Shown in pieces: positions 17,542 to 25,758 of a stretch of 64,000 nucleotides of DNA (positions are counted from its first letter, which is position 1; every line of letters starts with the position of its first letter). A program made the position numbers and the translations under genes. Source of the DNA: an uncultured Phocaeicola sp. (GTDB lineage: Bacteria; Bacteroidota; Bacteroidia; Bacteroidales; Bacteroidaceae); assembly GCA_944321335.1 (NCBI GenBank), contig CALUKX010000001.1, positions 62,001 to 126,000 on the forward strand, written 5' to 3'. The notes below the pieces were generated by a model. It searched no databases. It saw only the letters and a program-made list of their open reading frames with translations, and was not told where the DNA came from.

Positions 17542-19001
17542 AATTTTTATCTATCATATTATCTATCGTATCGATGTTGGTTGGATGTATGTCTTGCACT
17601 CCATCTCCAGAGAATGTACTTCAGGCTGATGAACCGTTGCTGATTTATCCCGATTACAAAGATGTTTCAATCCCTGTAAATATTGCACCGATGAATTTCC
17701 TTTTGCGGAATGAAGGTGTAGAGGCTTTATATGTCATTGTGCGTGCGGAAAAAGATAGTCTGGAGTACAAGACAAGAGGAAATAAAGTGAAGTTTCCTAT
17801 GGCTAAGTGGAAGAAACTTTTGGAATCGGCACGGGGCGAAACGTTGACGGTGGAGGTGATAGCCCGTCAAAGGAAAGGATGGAAGCGATTCAGTAATTTC
17901 AACTGGCAGGTAATGCCTGATTCAATCGATCCTTATATAACTTATCGGTTAATAGAACCCGGGTATGAAGTCTGGAATGCCTTGCAACTGGTCGAACGTA
18001 ATATTACGAATTTTGAAGAACGGGTAATCGCTGATAATAAATTATGTGAGGAACGATGTATGAATTGCCATATACATGGGAATAACAGTGGCGATCTTTC
18101 CTTATTTCATCTGCGTGGAAAAAATGGAGGGACAATCTTGAACAGGAATGGCGAATTACGTCTGTTGGATTTGAAAAATAACCGTATGGTATCGGCTGCC
18201 GTTTATGGAGATATTCACCCCGGCGGTCGTTATGGAGTATTTTCATCCAATATTATCATCCCTTCATTCCATTCCTACGGCAATCGTCGTTTGGAAGTCT
18301 TTGATACGGTATCTGATCTGGCGATAGCGGATTTTGATAAGAATGAAATGCTGATATCGCCTCTTACTTCCGATTCGACAGTACTTGAAACATTCCCGAC
18401 CTTCTCTGCCGATGGAAAATATGTTTACTATTGTGCAGCTCCGAACCTACCTGTCCCGGATAGTATCAGAGAGGTTCGTTATTCCATTTGCCGTATCGGC
18501 TTTGATTCCCGAAAAGGAGAGTGGGGAAGCAAGGTTGATACTCTTTGGAATGCAGAAGAAAAACAAGCCTCCGTCTGTTTGTTGAAAGCCTCTCCTGACG
18601 GTAAATACCTGCTTTATACTGTCGCCGACTATGGGACCTTCCCTATTTGGCATCGGGAAACTGATCTGCAAATGATGGATTTGGAAACCGGACGGATTGA
18701 TACTCTGAAAATGGTAAACTCCAACCGTTCGGAAACTTATCATAGTTGGTCATCCAATAGCAGATGGTTTGTTTTTGCCAGCAAAAGGGGTGATGGTCAA
18801 TATGGAAGGGTTTATGTCGCTTATATTGATAAAAACGGCGAGGTGTTCAAACCGTTTGTAATCCCACAAAGTGATCCCGAGAATGATGACTTGAATTTGA
18901 AATCATACAATATTCCTGATATATCGGCAACACCTGTACCGTTTGATGCAAAGAAAATCCAACGGTTTTACAGGCAACATATGCCGGAACAATTTAAATA
19001 A
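17538..19001 (+). CDS. TolB/PD40-like propeller lipoprotein with CXXCH motif, copy B1
   Basis: The 487-residue form starts at the ATG overlapping the stop of the upstream gene. It has a lipoprotein-type signal (SMLVGCMSC). The N-terminal domain contains YPDYKDVSIPVNIAPMNF, and CMNCH lies at residues 174-178, the form of a covalent c-type haem site. Propeller-like repeats follow (FPTFSADGKYVYYC, ASPDGKYLLYTVADYG and HSWSSNSRWFVFASKRGDG). Copy B2 (20773) shares the whole layout. A haem-binding or redox function is an inference from the five-residue motif; metal binding or chance cannot be excluded. Confidence 0.8.
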   Translation: MKFLSIILSIVSMLVGCMSCTPSPENVLQADEPLLIYPDYKDVSIPVNIAPMNFLLRNEGVEALYVIVRAEKDSLEYKTRGNKVKFPMAKWKKLLESARGETLTVEVIARQRKGWKRFSNFNWQVMPDSIDPYITYRLIEPGYEVWNALQLVERNITNFEERVIADNKLCEERCMNCHIHGNNSGDLSLFHLRGKNGGTILNRNGELRLLDLKNNRMVSAAVYGDIHPGGRYGVFSSNIIIPSFHSYGNRRLEVFDTVSDLAIADFDKNEMLISPLTSDSTVLETFPTFSADGKYVYYCAAPNLPVPDSIREVRYSICRIGFDSRKGEWGSKVDTLWNAEEKQASVCLLKASPDGKYLLYTVADYGTFPIWHRETDLQMMDLETGRIDTLKMVNSNRSETYHSWSSNSRWFVFASKRGDGQYGRVYVAYIDKNGEVFKPFVIPQSDPENDDLNLKSYNIPDISATPVPFDAKKIQRFYRQHMPEQFK

Positions 19002-19007
19002 AGAACA

Positions 19008-20765
19008 ATGAATTTATCAGTAGAAAAAATAGGTAAGACTGGTCTTACTCTTTTATTGGCTATTACTGCCTTTGTTTTTTGGAATAATTACTATCCGGCT
19101 CATCTGTTATACCATGAGCAGTATCAGTTGTTCCTGTTTGATGGAGCATATTTGTGGGAACGGTTGAGTGTACCCGAAGGCTTTGCCGATTATATTGCGG
19201 AATTTCTGACACAGTTTTATTACCATCCTTGGATGGGAGCCTTAATACTATCCTTTCTGTTGACCGCAATCCAATTATTATGTTGGGCGTTGGTTAAAAA
19301 GTTTGGAACGTTGTACATTTATTATCCGTTGAGTTTTATTCCGGTGTTTGTGTTGTGGCATTATCTGGCAGATGAAAACGCCATGCTGTCTTTGGCTGTT
19401 GCCATTTTGATTGTACTCATTGCTGGAAATCTGTATTTCTTAATCAAAAATACAAGATTACGTTTGATATATGCATTGGGCTGTATTCCGGTTTTGTACT
19501 GGCTGGCAGGAACAATTGTTTATGTGTTCATCGGTTGGGTCGTTCTTTCTATCTTGATTGAAGCTTATCGTACCAGAACTTATTTTAGCCCGCTGTTCTG
19601 TTCTTTGGGACTGATTGCTTGGGGCATTCTGATACCTTTGGTTACGGCTTATTTTCTGCAATATCCGTTGCTGAGGCTGCTTCGAGGATTGGAATATTAT
19701 CGTTTCCCTGAAGTCTTTCCAAACATTATCTATGCAATAGGGCTGTTGCTTGTTTTGATTCCGGTAGTTTCATCGTTGTTCCCTTTATGGAACAAACGCA
19801 TAGGTGTGATAATTGAAGTTGTATTAGTAGCTTGTTGGGGATATAATTATGTTAAATCGGGATGTGATTTTTCGAAAGAAGAATCGATGAAATACGATTG
19901 GATGGTGCGTGAGAAGCAGTGGAATGAAATAATCCGGATGGCTGAATCCAAGACGCCGACATCACCGTATAGTGTTACATGTTTGAATCTGGCCTTGGGA
20001 ATGACAGGGCAGATGGGGGATCGTATGTTTGAATTTTATCAGAACGGAACAGAAGGCTTGTTGGCGAAATATCAGCGTGATTTTACATCGCCTTTACCTA
20101 CAAGTGAAGCTTTCTATTATCTTGGAATGATCAATACCGCCCAACGTTTTACTTTTGAAGCAATGGAGGCGATACCGAATTTCCGTAAAAGTACCCGTTG
20201 CTTCAAGCGTCTGGCTGAAACGAATCTGATAAATGGGCAATATCAAGTAGCGGCTAAATATCTTCATGCTTTGTCGAAGACTTTATTCTATAAAGATTGG
20301 GCTGAAGAAACGCTAGGTTATTTAGGAAATGAAAAGAAGATAAATGCTCACCCGGAGTGGGGATGGTTACGCAAAGCCCGTTATACTGAAGATTTCCTGT
20401 TTAGCGATCGTGAAATGGATATGATGCTGGGATTGTTGTATCAGCATAATTATCAGAACAAGTTGGCTTTCGAATATCTGTTGGCTTATGTTATGCAACA
20501 ACGTGATATCGATAAGTTCATGCGGTATTATCCGTTGGGTGCTCATTCCGATTATGATCATATTCCTAAACATTATCAGGAATTGTTGGTGTATGTTTGG
20601 ACGCAGACCCATAATTCATGGAAGGGAATGCCTTGGAGTATATATCCGGATGTAATGCGTGATATTATGGATTTCGCCAAGATTTTCTCAACCCAATCTA
20701 ATGCTCGTGAATATTTGAAACAGCGCTATGGGCAGACTTATTGGAATTATTTATTATTAAATTAA
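19008..20765 (+). CDS. Polytopic membrane protein, DUF6057-like, copy A2
   Basis: The 585-residue protein is a paralogue of 16096-17541 with a longer membrane region: roughly ten hydrophobic segments in the first ~290 residues. The C-terminal soluble part has TPR-like helices (CFKRLAETNLINGQYQVAAKYL) almost matching the A1 repeat. It starts 6 nt after B1 and is followed 7 nt later by B2. The order A1-B1-A2-B2 shows that a two-gene unit was duplicated in tandem. No catalytic motif is visible. Confidence 0.8.
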   Translation: MNLSVEKIGKTGLTLLLAITAFVFWNNYYPAHLLYHEQYQLFLFDGAYLWERLSVPEGFADYIAEFLTQFYYHPWMGALILSFLLTAIQLLCWALVKKFGTLYIYYPLSFIPVFVLWHYLADENAMLSLAVAILIVLIAGNLYFLIKNTRLRLIYALGCIPVLYWLAGTIVYVFIGWVVLSILIEAYRTRTYFSPLFCSLGLIAWGILIPLVTAYFLQYPLLRLLRGLEYYRFPEVFPNIIYAIGLLLVLIPVVSSLFPLWNKRIGVIIEVVLVACWGYNYVKSGCDFSKEESMKYDWMVREKQWNEIIRMAESKTPTSPYSVTCLNLALGMTGQMGDRMFEFYQNGTEGLLAKYQRDFTSPLPTSEAFYYLGMINTAQRFTFEAMEAIPNFRKSTRCFKRLAETNLINGQYQVAAKYLHALSKTLFYKDWAEETLGYLGNEKKINAHPEWGWLRKARYTEDFLFSDREMDMMLGLLYQHNYQNKLAFEYLLAYVMQQRDIDKFMRYYPLGAHSDYDHIPKHYQELLVYVWTQTHNSWKGMPWSIYPDVMRDIMDFAKIFSTQSNAREYLKQRYGQTYWNYLLLN

Positions 20766-20772
20766 GAGTGTT

Positions 20773-22233
20773 ATGAAAAAAATGATAGTGATTTGGCTCT
20801 CTTCTTTGTTGTTGGCAGCCTGTTCTTCCTCTGTAACCGATCCGGAAATGGTTGGTACCTATCCGGAAATTTATCCGGATTATATCGGTGTTACCATACC
20901 GGTAAATATTGCTCCGATGGACTTTGATCTTCCCGGCGATAATTATGATAGAGTTGATGTATTGGTAAAAGGTTGTGAAGGGAAAGAGATTCATGTCAAA
21001 GGGAAAGATATTCTGTTTCCGGAAAATGAATGGCATCGTTTATTGGCTGCAAACGAAGGGGATAGCATTGTTGTTACTGTCTCGATCCAACAGAATGGAA
21101 AATGGAAACAGTTCCGTCCTTTCCCGATGTTTGTAAGCCCTTACCGGATGGATTACGGAGTCGTGTATCGTAAGATTGCTCCAGGTTATGAAGTTTACAG
21201 TAAAATGGGTATATATGAACGTGATTTGTCTTCTTTTACAGAACGTCCTTTAATTGAAAATACATTGGTTCCGGGAATGTGTCTCAATTGTCATTCTTTT
21301 AACCGGACTAACCCTGATTTCCTTAGCATTCATTTTCGTGGATCTCATGGCGCGACATTGATGCAGGTGAATGGTAAAAATGAATTGTTGAATACCAAGA
21401 CCGATTCAACTTTATCGGCCTGCGTATATCCATATTGGCATCCTACCGGTAAATATATTGCCTACTCTGTCAATAATACTCGTCAAGGATTTCATGCGGT
21501 CAAGGATGAACGTATAGAAGTTCTTGATTTTGAATCGGATGTGTTGGTGTATAAGCCTGATACACATGAACTGCTCCTGTCTCCATTGTTACAGAAAAAG
21601 GAATCTTTTGAAACGTTTCCTGCTTTTTCTCCCGACGGGCGTACTTTGTATTTCTGTTCTGCTGAGAGTAAGGAAATACCCGCTCATTATAAAGATATTC
21701 GCTATAATTTGTGTAAAATTGCTTTTGATCCGGATAATGGGATGTTCGGTGAAAAGATAGACACGTTGGTTAATGCAGAAAAAATGAAGAAAAGTATTTC
21801 TTTCCCTCGTCCTTCGTATGATGGCAAATACCTGATGTTCACATTGTCTGACTATGGTAATTTCTCTATCTGGCACAAAGAAGCAGACTTGTGGATATTG
21901 GACCTGCGTGACGGCAGCCTTCGGGAATTGAAAGAAGTGAATTCAGTAGATACAGAAAGTTTCCATAATTGGAGTGCCAATTCTCATTGGTTTGTCTTCA
22001 GTTCCCGACGCGATGACGGACTTTACACCCGCTTGTATTTTGCTTGTATTGATGACAAAGGGCGGATTAGTAAGCCATTCATGTTACCTCAGGAACATCC
22101 TTTCAGCTACTATGATAATTTAATTTATTCGTACAATGTTCCTGATTTTGTGAATCGTCCGATCGAACTGGAACATAAGTCGTTAGGGGAACGTTTGCTC
22201 TCTTCCGAGAGGGTGAATGTCAACGTACGATAA
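20773..22233 (+). CDS. TolB/PD40-like propeller lipoprotein with CXXCH motif, copy B2
   Basis: The 486-residue protein has the lipobox LLLAAC, the N-terminal YPDYIGVTIPVNIAPMDF, and CLNCH at residues 170-174. The same propeller-type repeats follow as in B1 (FPAFSPDGRTLYFC, YDGKYLMFTLSDYGNFSIWH and HNWSANSHWFVFSSRRDDG). Conservation of CXXCH at the same place in both diverged copies argues that the motif is functional. It is the last gene of the block and is followed by a hairpin shared with the convergent small gene. Confidence 0.8.
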   Translation: MKKMIVIWLSSLLLAACSSSVTDPEMVGTYPEIYPDYIGVTIPVNIAPMDFDLPGDNYDRVDVLVKGCEGKEIHVKGKDILFPENEWHRLLAANEGDSIVVTVSIQQNGKWKQFRPFPMFVSPYRMDYGVVYRKIAPGYEVYSKMGIYERDLSSFTERPLIENTLVPGMCLNCHSFNRTNPDFLSIHFRGSHGATLMQVNGKNELLNTKTDSTLSACVYPYWHPTGKYIAYSVNNTRQGFHAVKDERIEVLDFESDVLVYKPDTHELLLSPLLQKKESFETFPAFSPDGRTLYFCSAESKEIPAHYKDIRYNLCKIAFDPDNGMFGEKIDTLVNAEKMKKSISFPRPSYDGKYLMFTLSDYGNFSIWHKEADLWILDLRDGSLRELKEVNSVDTESFHNWSANSHWFVFSSRRDDGLYTRLYFACIDDKGRISKPFMLPQEHPFSYYDNLIYSYNVPDFVNRPIELEHKSLGERLLSSERVNVNVR

Positions 22234-22265
22234 CTATTGGTGGAACTTCTGTTGGTATGCAATAT

Positions 22266-22324
22266 ATCCCGCCTTTCTAAAATCGCAGCATAAACGATCT
22301 CTGAAAGACGGGATTTCTTAATTT
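22266..22324. terminator. Hairpin between convergent genes
   Basis: ATCCCGCCTTTC and GAAAGACGGGAT pair with one mismatch around a 35-nt interval. It lies between the end of the CXXCH block (+) and the 107-residue gene (-), so it may act in both directions. Confidence 0.5.
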
Positions 22325-22352
22325 CGGGTTATAGATTAAATAGCAATCAGCC

Positions 22353-22676
22353 TCAGGAATTATAATATAAGTTGACTTTTCTTGTTTTAATATCTTCTAC
22401 ATCAATTTCAGTTTTGTAGGTATCAAATAGATTCAATGTTTCCAACGCATTATCGGCTAAATCTTTTTTGACCTGTATAGTAATACCGTTTCCAAGTGCA
22501 ATCTTGAAAGATGTCTTCCCTGTGATATGCTTCAAGATTGTGGAACTCAACGTTTCACTTTGTATCCTTCCTGCTAAAATGACGGCTTTCCCTAGTTCTT
22601 CGTCTTTTATCAAAATGTTCATTGCATGCGATTGCAATGCATGCTCCAATTCCTGAAAAGTACTGATGTTAGTCAT
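22353..22676 (-). CDS. Small cytosolic protein of unknown function
   Basis: The 107-residue protein has no signal peptide or membrane segment. It is mixed alpha/beta, starting MTNISTFQELEHALQSHAMN and ending VNLYYNS. I do not recognise the family. It is supported as a gene by its isolation from other coding frames, normal composition, a TAACTTTG box upstream on the same strand and a hairpin at its 3' side. Confidence 0.6.
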   Translation of the reverse strand: MTNISTFQELEHALQSHAMNILIKDEELGKAVILAGRIQSETLSSTILKHITGKTSFKIALGNGITIQVKKDLADNALETLNLFDTYKTEIDVEDIKTRKVNLYYNS

Positions 22677-22709
22677 ATGCTAAGTATTGTCTTTAAGTAG
22701 TTGTGCTTT

Positions 22710-22717
22710 CAAAGTTA
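22710..22717 (-). promoter_or_regulatory. Possible -7 box of the small unknown gene
   Basis: Read on the - strand the sequence is TAACTTTG, 33 nt before the ATG at 22676. No clear -33 box is seen. Confidence 0.4.
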
Positions 22718-22819
22718 GGGAAATGATTTTGAATACAGCTAATCAGTATGTTAAAAATGAATCTCCTGTTGATAACTTTTGTGATTGTTCAAAAACGCCA
22801 CAGGATTCTTGAATTTGTG

Positions 22820-24409
22820 CTATTTGTTATCTTTTTCCCTATCTTTCGACAATAAGCGTATGCGGTGACGGATGGATCGTACTGAAGTTTGCGTGATATG
22901 CATGATACGTTGGATATCTTCATCTTTAAATCCCATGTCACATAACGCTAGAAAAAACATATTATGTGGGGTAAGTGATTTGTATTCATCCTCCAGTTGG
23001 GTAAAGAATGAGTATCGTATCGCTTTATAATATTCCAGAAAATGGACGTAATCGTTCTTCTTCCATGTCAGTGTATTTCCTTGTTCGTTTTTTATTTGAT
23101 TATACAATGTCCATCCTTTATTCAGTATTTCTGATTTGTTTCCGACAATGGAGGTGATATGGGCCTCCAGTTCTTTTACCTTTGCATCATTTTGATGACC
23201 GGTGGAATGTAGTAGTTCAATTTTATTTAGATACTCATTGATCTCTTTTTGTTGACTGCCTAATTTTACCCTTTGTATGTAATTTTTATATGCAAAAAGG
23301 GCAATCAGTAAAAGAACAATTACTAATAAGATGATGATTGTCCAAAGTGTTTTTATGTTTTGTTCCTTTGCTTGCCGTTTGAGAGCTTCGTTATCGAACT
23401 TAGCTTGTACTTCCTTGACATTGTCTTTTTGCCATTGACGTGTAATGCTGTCATTGATGGCATTGCGTAGTTCGGATAGTTTCAGCGCTTCATCGTATTT
23501 CCCATACTTCTGTTTCATTGCAATCCAATTTTCAAAAATCATGACTTTCCCTTGGGGGACACTGTTTCTCATCCCTTTTTCCCAGTATTCATCAGCCTGT
23601 TTCTCATTTCCTTCTTCTGCGGCAATCAGTGCCAGTTCATCGTAGATACCGCCATCTTGCATTCCTTTCAGCGCTTCCATCAAATATTGTTTTGCTTTGG
23701 CATTGTTGCCGATACGTCTATATAGACTTCCTATATTCCCGATAAAATAAGGACGTGCTCTTTCGCTCACATAAGGTATATAGGGAATGCTTGCTTCTAC
23801 ACACTTCAAGAGACTATCTTTTTCTCCAATCATGTCAAAAATCTGTGATTTTAATTGGAGAATGGCCGCTTTTCTGTTGTAAAGTTTTGCTTTATCGCAA
23901 TAGCTAAGACATTCGTTCGCCTGTGCTATTGCTTCTTTGAAGTTTCCATGATCTCTATTGATGCAGATCAAATATTCCATTGATTTACATTTGATTCTTG
24001 TATTCTGAGCTTTGTCTGCTATTTCAATTGCCTTTTTATAATTGAAGGTGGCTTGCTTGAAATTTTGTAGTTTCTCCATTTTATCCCCTTGTATAAAATA
24101 GGCTGTACACAACCTGTTGTAATCTTTTGCTTTTGTCAGGAACTCGATGCATCTGTTCTGGTCCATTGTTGTGTCGACAGGCTGTCGTAGCGTATGCTTA
24201 CATAGATTTATATAATATATGTAGTAAGCAATATCTTTTTCATCACTTAATTGAGCGGGTTGTATCTCTTTTAATAAAGTCAAAACAGAGTCAGCACCGT
24301 GATGGACGATTATTGAATCTATTTCAGCAGGTGAGTTAAGTGTAGTTTTGTGGTTACATCCCACGCATGAAAACAATAAGAATACGAAAGGTACTAATAA
24401 ATAGCACAT
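22820..24409 (-). CDS. Membrane-anchored TPR regulator with C-terminal helix-turn-helix
   Basis: The ATG at 24409 gives 529 residues. A longer frame opens only at a TTG that overlaps a likely -7 box. The N-terminus is MCYLLVPFVFLLFSCVGC, a lipoprotein-like or uncleaved signal. Residues ~40-340 are TPR-like helical repeats (NFKQATFNYKKAIEIAD), and a single membrane helix follows at about 355-377 (TIIILLVIVLLLIALFAY). Then come a coiled coil and a C-terminal HTH of LuxR-like type (GFKDEDIQRIMHITQTSVRS). This is a known Bacteroidetes architecture in which TPRs outside the inner membrane are linked to a cytosolic DNA-binding domain. It is divergent from the 24665-26199 cluster, its likely target. 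Confidence 0.8.
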   Translation of the reverse strand: MCYLLVPFVFLLFSCVGCNHKTTLNSPAEIDSIIVHHGADSVLTLLKEIQPAQLSDEKDIAYYIYYINLCKHTLRQPVDTTMDQNRCIEFLTKAKDYNRLCTAYFIQGDKMEKLQNFKQATFNYKKAIEIADKAQNTRIKCKSMEYLICINRDHGNFKEAIAQANECLSYCDKAKLYNRKAAILQLKSQIFDMIGEKDSLLKCVEASIPYIPYVSERARPYFIGNIGSLYRRIGNNAKAKQYLMEALKGMQDGGIYDELALIAAEEGNEKQADEYWEKGMRNSVPQGKVMIFENWIAMKQKYGKYDEALKLSELRNAINDSITRQWQKDNVKEVQAKFDNEALKRQAKEQNIKTLWTIIILLVIVLLLIALFAYKNYIQRVKLGSQQKEINEYLNKIELLHSTGHQNDAKVKELEAHITSIVGNKSEILNKGWTLYNQIKNEQGNTLTWKKNDYVHFLEYYKAIRYSFFTQLEDEYKSLTPHNMFFLALCDMGFKDEDIQRIMHITQTSVRSIRHRIRLLSKDREKDNK

Positions 24410-24436
24410 GTCTTTTTTATGTTTTTTAATTTGAAA

Positions 24437-24444
24437 CAAATTTA
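24437..24444 (-). promoter_or_regulatory. Possible -7 box of the TPR/HTH regulator gene
   Basis: On the - strand the sequence is TAAATTTG, 28 nt before the ATG at 24409. It overlaps the alternative TTG start, which argues against that start. Confidence 0.45.
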
Positions 24445-24590
24445 AGAATATAATTTGAAGAGAATAATTCCAAGTGTTGCATACATGCGTTGCATTTTAT
24501 GTTGTGTTTTCTGATTTTTAAATGATATTATATTGATAAATAATAGTTTAAGGGCATGAAATAAGCAACGCTGGCTCCGGAAAAAAAACA

Positions 24591-24612
24591 TCATTTGATT
24601 AATCACAAATGA
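24591..24612. promoter_or_regulatory. Palindromic candidate operator in the divergent intergenic region
   Basis: TCATTTG (24591-24597) and CAAATGA (24606-24612) are perfect inverted arms 8 nt apart, and the centre TGATTAATCA is itself palindromic. It lies just upstream of the + strand -7 box at 24623, where an activator or repressor would act. Confidence 0.45.
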
Positions 24613-24622
24613 CTTCCTCCTG

Positions 24623-24630
24623 TATATTTG
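24623..24630 (+). promoter_or_regulatory. Likely -7 box of the small envelope-protein cluster
   Basis: TATATTTG matches TAnnTTTG and lies 34 nt before the ATG at 24665. A TTTG is found 25 nt upstream (24594-24597), longer than the usual 19-21 nt spacing, so activation by a regulator may be needed. Confidence 0.5.
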
Positions 24631-24664
24631 TGCTTAAAGTTTGTTTAACGAAAATGTTTATACT

Positions 24665-24745
24665 ATGAAAAAAAGTGTTATCGGCATTTTTCTGTGCCTG
24701 GTTGTTTTTATGAGTTCATGTAGTTTTTTTCTAAACCGAAAATGA
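24665..24745 (+). pseudogene. Lipoprotein signal-peptide fragment, out of frame with the body that follows
   Basis: The ATG at 24665 encodes a 26-residue peptide starting MKKSVIGIFLCLVVFMSSC, a textbook lipoprotein signal with lipobox MSSC, and it stops at TGA 24743-24745. The downstream 182-residue frame has no signal of its own and begins at an ATG overlapping this stop. One more T in the run of seven at 24724-24730 would join them into one lipoprotein of about 208 residues (MSSCSFFSKPKMSNGE at the joint). It may be a real mutation, slippage-based switching, or a sequencing error. Confidence 0.7.
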
Positions 24746-25290
24746 GCAATGGCGAGGTTGTCCAGAAAGTAAAGGAGCTTGCATCGGAAATTGATACCAC
24801 CCAATGGAAGATTCTTGAAGTTTGTTGGAGTGAACATGACTGGGATAACGGGGATGATGACCAAATTCTTTCCAATAAGGTAAACCGTATTGATTTCATA
24901 TTAATGGATAAAGAGGGAAAGCTCTATCGTCAAAAATATGATGACGTGGATTTGAAGAAAGAAGATTTGGTATCCTTGGATGAAAATGAAATTCCGGATG
25001 GTTTCAAAACAGCATCCGCAAAAGTAATCAATGTGGCAGCAATGGATACCGCAAATTATACAAAACTGATCAATGCTGCGATGGCAAGCATTGATGAAAA
25101 ATATGATTTCGAATCGGTTGGTAAATATACTGTCAGTACGCTTCATGGGGATGCGGAGCCGATTGTTGATTTTGAAGTGAATGTCACTGAACATGGAAAA
25201 CGCACCCATACGGTCGGTAATATGGTGATTACCGACTATTACGGGGTGCGCTTCAAGGTTGAAGACGGTGAATTGGTAATGGTTGATTAA
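24742..25290 (+). CDS. Body of a putative lipoprotein, unknown function
   Basis: The 182-residue frame begins MSNGEVVQKVKELASEID at an ATG overlapping the stop of the signal-peptide fragment (ATGA). It has no membrane segment. It is acidic, with strands such as DFEVNVTEHGKRTHTVGN and a C-terminus GVRFKVEDGELVMVD. As it stands it would be made in the cytosol by translational coupling; in the restored frame it would be an exported lipoprotein. I do not recognise the family. It is followed 11 nt later by 25302. Confidence 0.6.
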   Translation: MSNGEVVQKVKELASEIDTTQWKILEVCWSEHDWDNGDDDQILSNKVNRIDFILMDKEGKLYRQKYDDVDLKKEDLVSLDENEIPDGFKTASAKVINVAAMDTANYTKLINAAMASIDEKYDFESVGKYTVSTLHGDAEPIVDFEVNVTEHGKRTHTVGNMVITDYYGVRFKVEDGELVMVD

Positions 25291-25301
25291 TTAATTCCTC
25301 T

Positions 25302-25754
25302 ATGAAAGTCTATAAAATGAGTTTATGGGAGCAACTTAAGATTGTTCTGGGAGTTGCTATTGTTATGGGTATTATAGCGGCTTTATTGCGATATATGCTG
25401 ACTAGTAATCCGTTGTATTTCATTGGTATACCTGTATCTGTTTTTGTGGTATGGGCTTACATTATCCTTTCTTCTAAGAAGATGGAGGTTGAGCTGACCA
25501 ATGACGGACAGATGAAAATTTTCAATAAAGGTAAGTTGCTATACGACTATAAGCTGGAAGAAGTTAAGGTGACATATCATTTGAGCGTAAAGGATGATGA
25601 TGTCTGCTGTGATTTGTATGTTGTTGACTCATCCGGTGGACTAGAACATATAGTCTTGGATGAGTTTACAGAAGCACAAGTAGAGGATTTGCTGCATGAA
25701 ATAGGTGCTATTGATCCGGATTGTGTCATGAAAGTGGAAACTATTAAAAAATAG
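25302..25754 (+). CDS. Small membrane protein with a C-terminal PH-like domain
   Basis: The 150-residue protein has two membrane helices (about residues 13-30 and 36-55), then a soluble domain (KMEVELTNDGQMKIFNKGKL) resembling the beta-rich bacterial PH-type domains that follow paired helices. That fold assignment is tentative. A second ATG at 25317 (MSLWEQ) is also possible. It probably forms an operon with its neighbours (gaps of 11 and 4 nt). Confidence 0.65.
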   Translation: MKVYKMSLWEQLKIVLGVAIVMGIIAALLRYMLTSNPLYFIGIPVSVFVVWAYIILSSKKMEVELTNDGQMKIFNKGKLLYDYKLEEVKVTYHLSVKDDDVCCDLYVVDSSGGLEHIVLDEFTEAQVEDLLHEIGAIDPDCVMKVETIKK

Positions 25755-25758
25755 AAAT

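Noticed and set aside
22745..22808. Weak inverted repeat (GAAT-CCTG with CAGG-ATTC) downstream of the TPR/HTH regulator
   Set aside because: The pairing is short and bulged with no T tract, so it is not supported as a terminator.
24410..24439. TTG start for the TPR/HTH regulator
   Set aside because: It overlaps a TAAATTTG -7 box, whereas the ATG at 24409 directly begins a membrane signal sequence.
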